Below are positions 49,491 to 49,703 of a stretch of 49,703 nucleotides of DNA, in pieces; within the stretch, counting starts at the first letter, position 1, and every line of letters begins with the position of its first letter. A model generated the notes under the pieces. The model had not been told where the DNA came from. It saw only the letters and a list, made by a program, of their open reading frames with translations, and did no database searches. Made by a program: the position numbers and the translations under genes. The stretch is from Methanomicrobiales archaeon (GTDB lineage: Archaea; Halobacteriota; Methanomicrobia; Methanomicrobiales; Methanospirillaceae), in NCBI GenBank assembly GCA_013415565.1, contig JAAEET010000028.1, positions 1-49,703 on the forward strand, given 5' to 3'.

Positions 49491-49703
49491 ATGGAAGCCT
49501 CTCTGAGGTTTCCGGCGGGAGCCGGTTTCCTCATGGGTTGGCGTGCGCCTCCTGACACGGGGCGCAGCCGAGAAGGAGTTGTGATCATTCACAACGGGCT
49601 GACACGGTGGATCTGATAAGCGCACGGGTGGACGTGGCCTCACCACGGGCCCGCATGTGCCGCGGAACGGTACATATGCGCGAGACTCAGGATCTGTTGA
49701 CGA
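49491..49703 (+). ncRNA. Structured transcript of unknown family (3' end outside the window)
   Basis: Directly after a good TATA box. Hairpins seen: GAGG-TTT-CCGGC-GGGA-GCCGG-TTT-CCTC (49505-49532, a stem with a symmetric T3/T3 internal loop) and GTTGTGA-TCAT-TCACAAC (49578-49595) inside an outer stem CAGCC/GGCTG. The 9-mer CTGACACGG follows each half (49552-49560 and 49599-49607); an ACA just after a pocketed hairpin is reminiscent of H/ACA guide RNAs. A 41-codon frame opens at 49491 but looks like chance. It could also be the leader of a gene to the right. Confidence 0.45.

Noticed and set aside
49491-49616. 41-codon frame at the right edge
   Set aside because: Its sequence is made of hairpin arms and its composition is not protein-like; a structured RNA explains it better, though a leaderless small protein is not excluded.
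1-49703. CRISPR array, insertion sequence, prophage or integrase
   Set aside because: No regularly spaced repeats, transposase, terminase or recombinase motifs were seen on either strand.

Overview
The window is a continuous stretch of the chromosome of a hydrogenotrophic methanogenic archaeon, most likely of the order Methanomicrobiales. Direct signs are the F420-reducing hydrogenase operon (frhA-frhD-frhG-frhB), Mer and Mtd of the C1 pathway, MptA (methanopterin synthesis), an MfnE-like kinase (methanofuran synthesis), a Tfx-type regulator, NrpR, aEF-2, aIF-2beta, Rpo11, Cbf5, a Nop5-fibrillarin pair, an archaeal 7S SRP RNA and a large S-layer glycoprotein with a PGF-CTERM tail. Genes are densely packed, start/stop overlaps of the ATGA type are frequent, Shine-Dalgarno sites of the GGAGG/GGTGA type alternate with probably leaderless genes, and TATA boxes are recognisable in short AT-rich gaps. 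I see no transposon, prophage, integrase or CRISPR array. Genus cannot be fixed from the sequence alone.

Layout. 1-2.7 kb: end of aEF-2, cyclophilin, MglA/CvnD-like small GTPase, flavodoxin, DUF2124 protein. 2.9-6.5 kb (minus): frhADGB with a T10 terminator and an upstream TATA box. 6.8-11.1 kb: mptA, ilvC, purL. 11.2-16.8 kb: aIF-2beta, Rpo11, an AAA ATPase coupled to a PhnP-like metallo-hydrolase, two coupled M24 peptidases, a small membrane protein and a small winged-helix protein. 16.9-18.5 kb: tRNA-Asn, an elongator tRNA-Met that stops inside its T loop, a zinc-finger methyltransferase-like protein and SRP RNA. 18.5-20.5 kb: malate dehydrogenase, aEF-1beta with its Zn-ribbon partner, MfnE-like kinase. 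20.6-23.8 kb: exported phospholipase-D-family protein with a lamin-tail domain, two small DNA-binding regulators with a perfect 27-bp palindrome, an exported OB-fold protein and a HEAT-repeat protein. 23.9-26.4 kb: complete NAD operon (aspartate dehydrogenase, nadA, nadC). 26.5-32.4 kb: tRNA methylthiotransferase, two unknown proteins, tRNA-Ile, iorAB, an orphan DNA methyltransferase, tRNA-Ser. 32.4-37.8 kb: cbf5-hemD, TctA-like permease, nop5-fibrillarin, tRNA-Gln, thymidylate synthase. 38-42.7 kb: S-layer gene and AMP phosphorylase, tRNA-Arg. 42.8-49.7 kb: dCTP deaminase/dUTPase-family protein, NrpR, divergent tubulin/FtsZ-superfamily protein, mer, GalT-like protein, mtd, Tfx regulator and the start of a highly structured, probably non-coding transcript cut by the window end.

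How the parts fit. Frh makes F420H2 from H2, and Mtd and Mer use F420H2 for the two middle reductions of CO2 to methane; MptA and MfnE make the C1 carriers. IorAB links 2-oxoacid metabolism to ferredoxin, AMP phosphorylase feeds the archaeal nucleotide salvage/RuBisCO III route, and Cbf5, Nop5, fibrillarin and the methylthiotransferase act on RNA. The less expected items are the truncated tRNA-Met, the FrhG N-terminal extension overlapping frhD, the FtsZ outlier, the Dcd-like enzyme lacking the deaminase glutamate, the exported PLD/OB-fold region with its palindrome, and several candidate structured RNAs. I did not find a cluster that can be called a new defence or mobile system with confidence.
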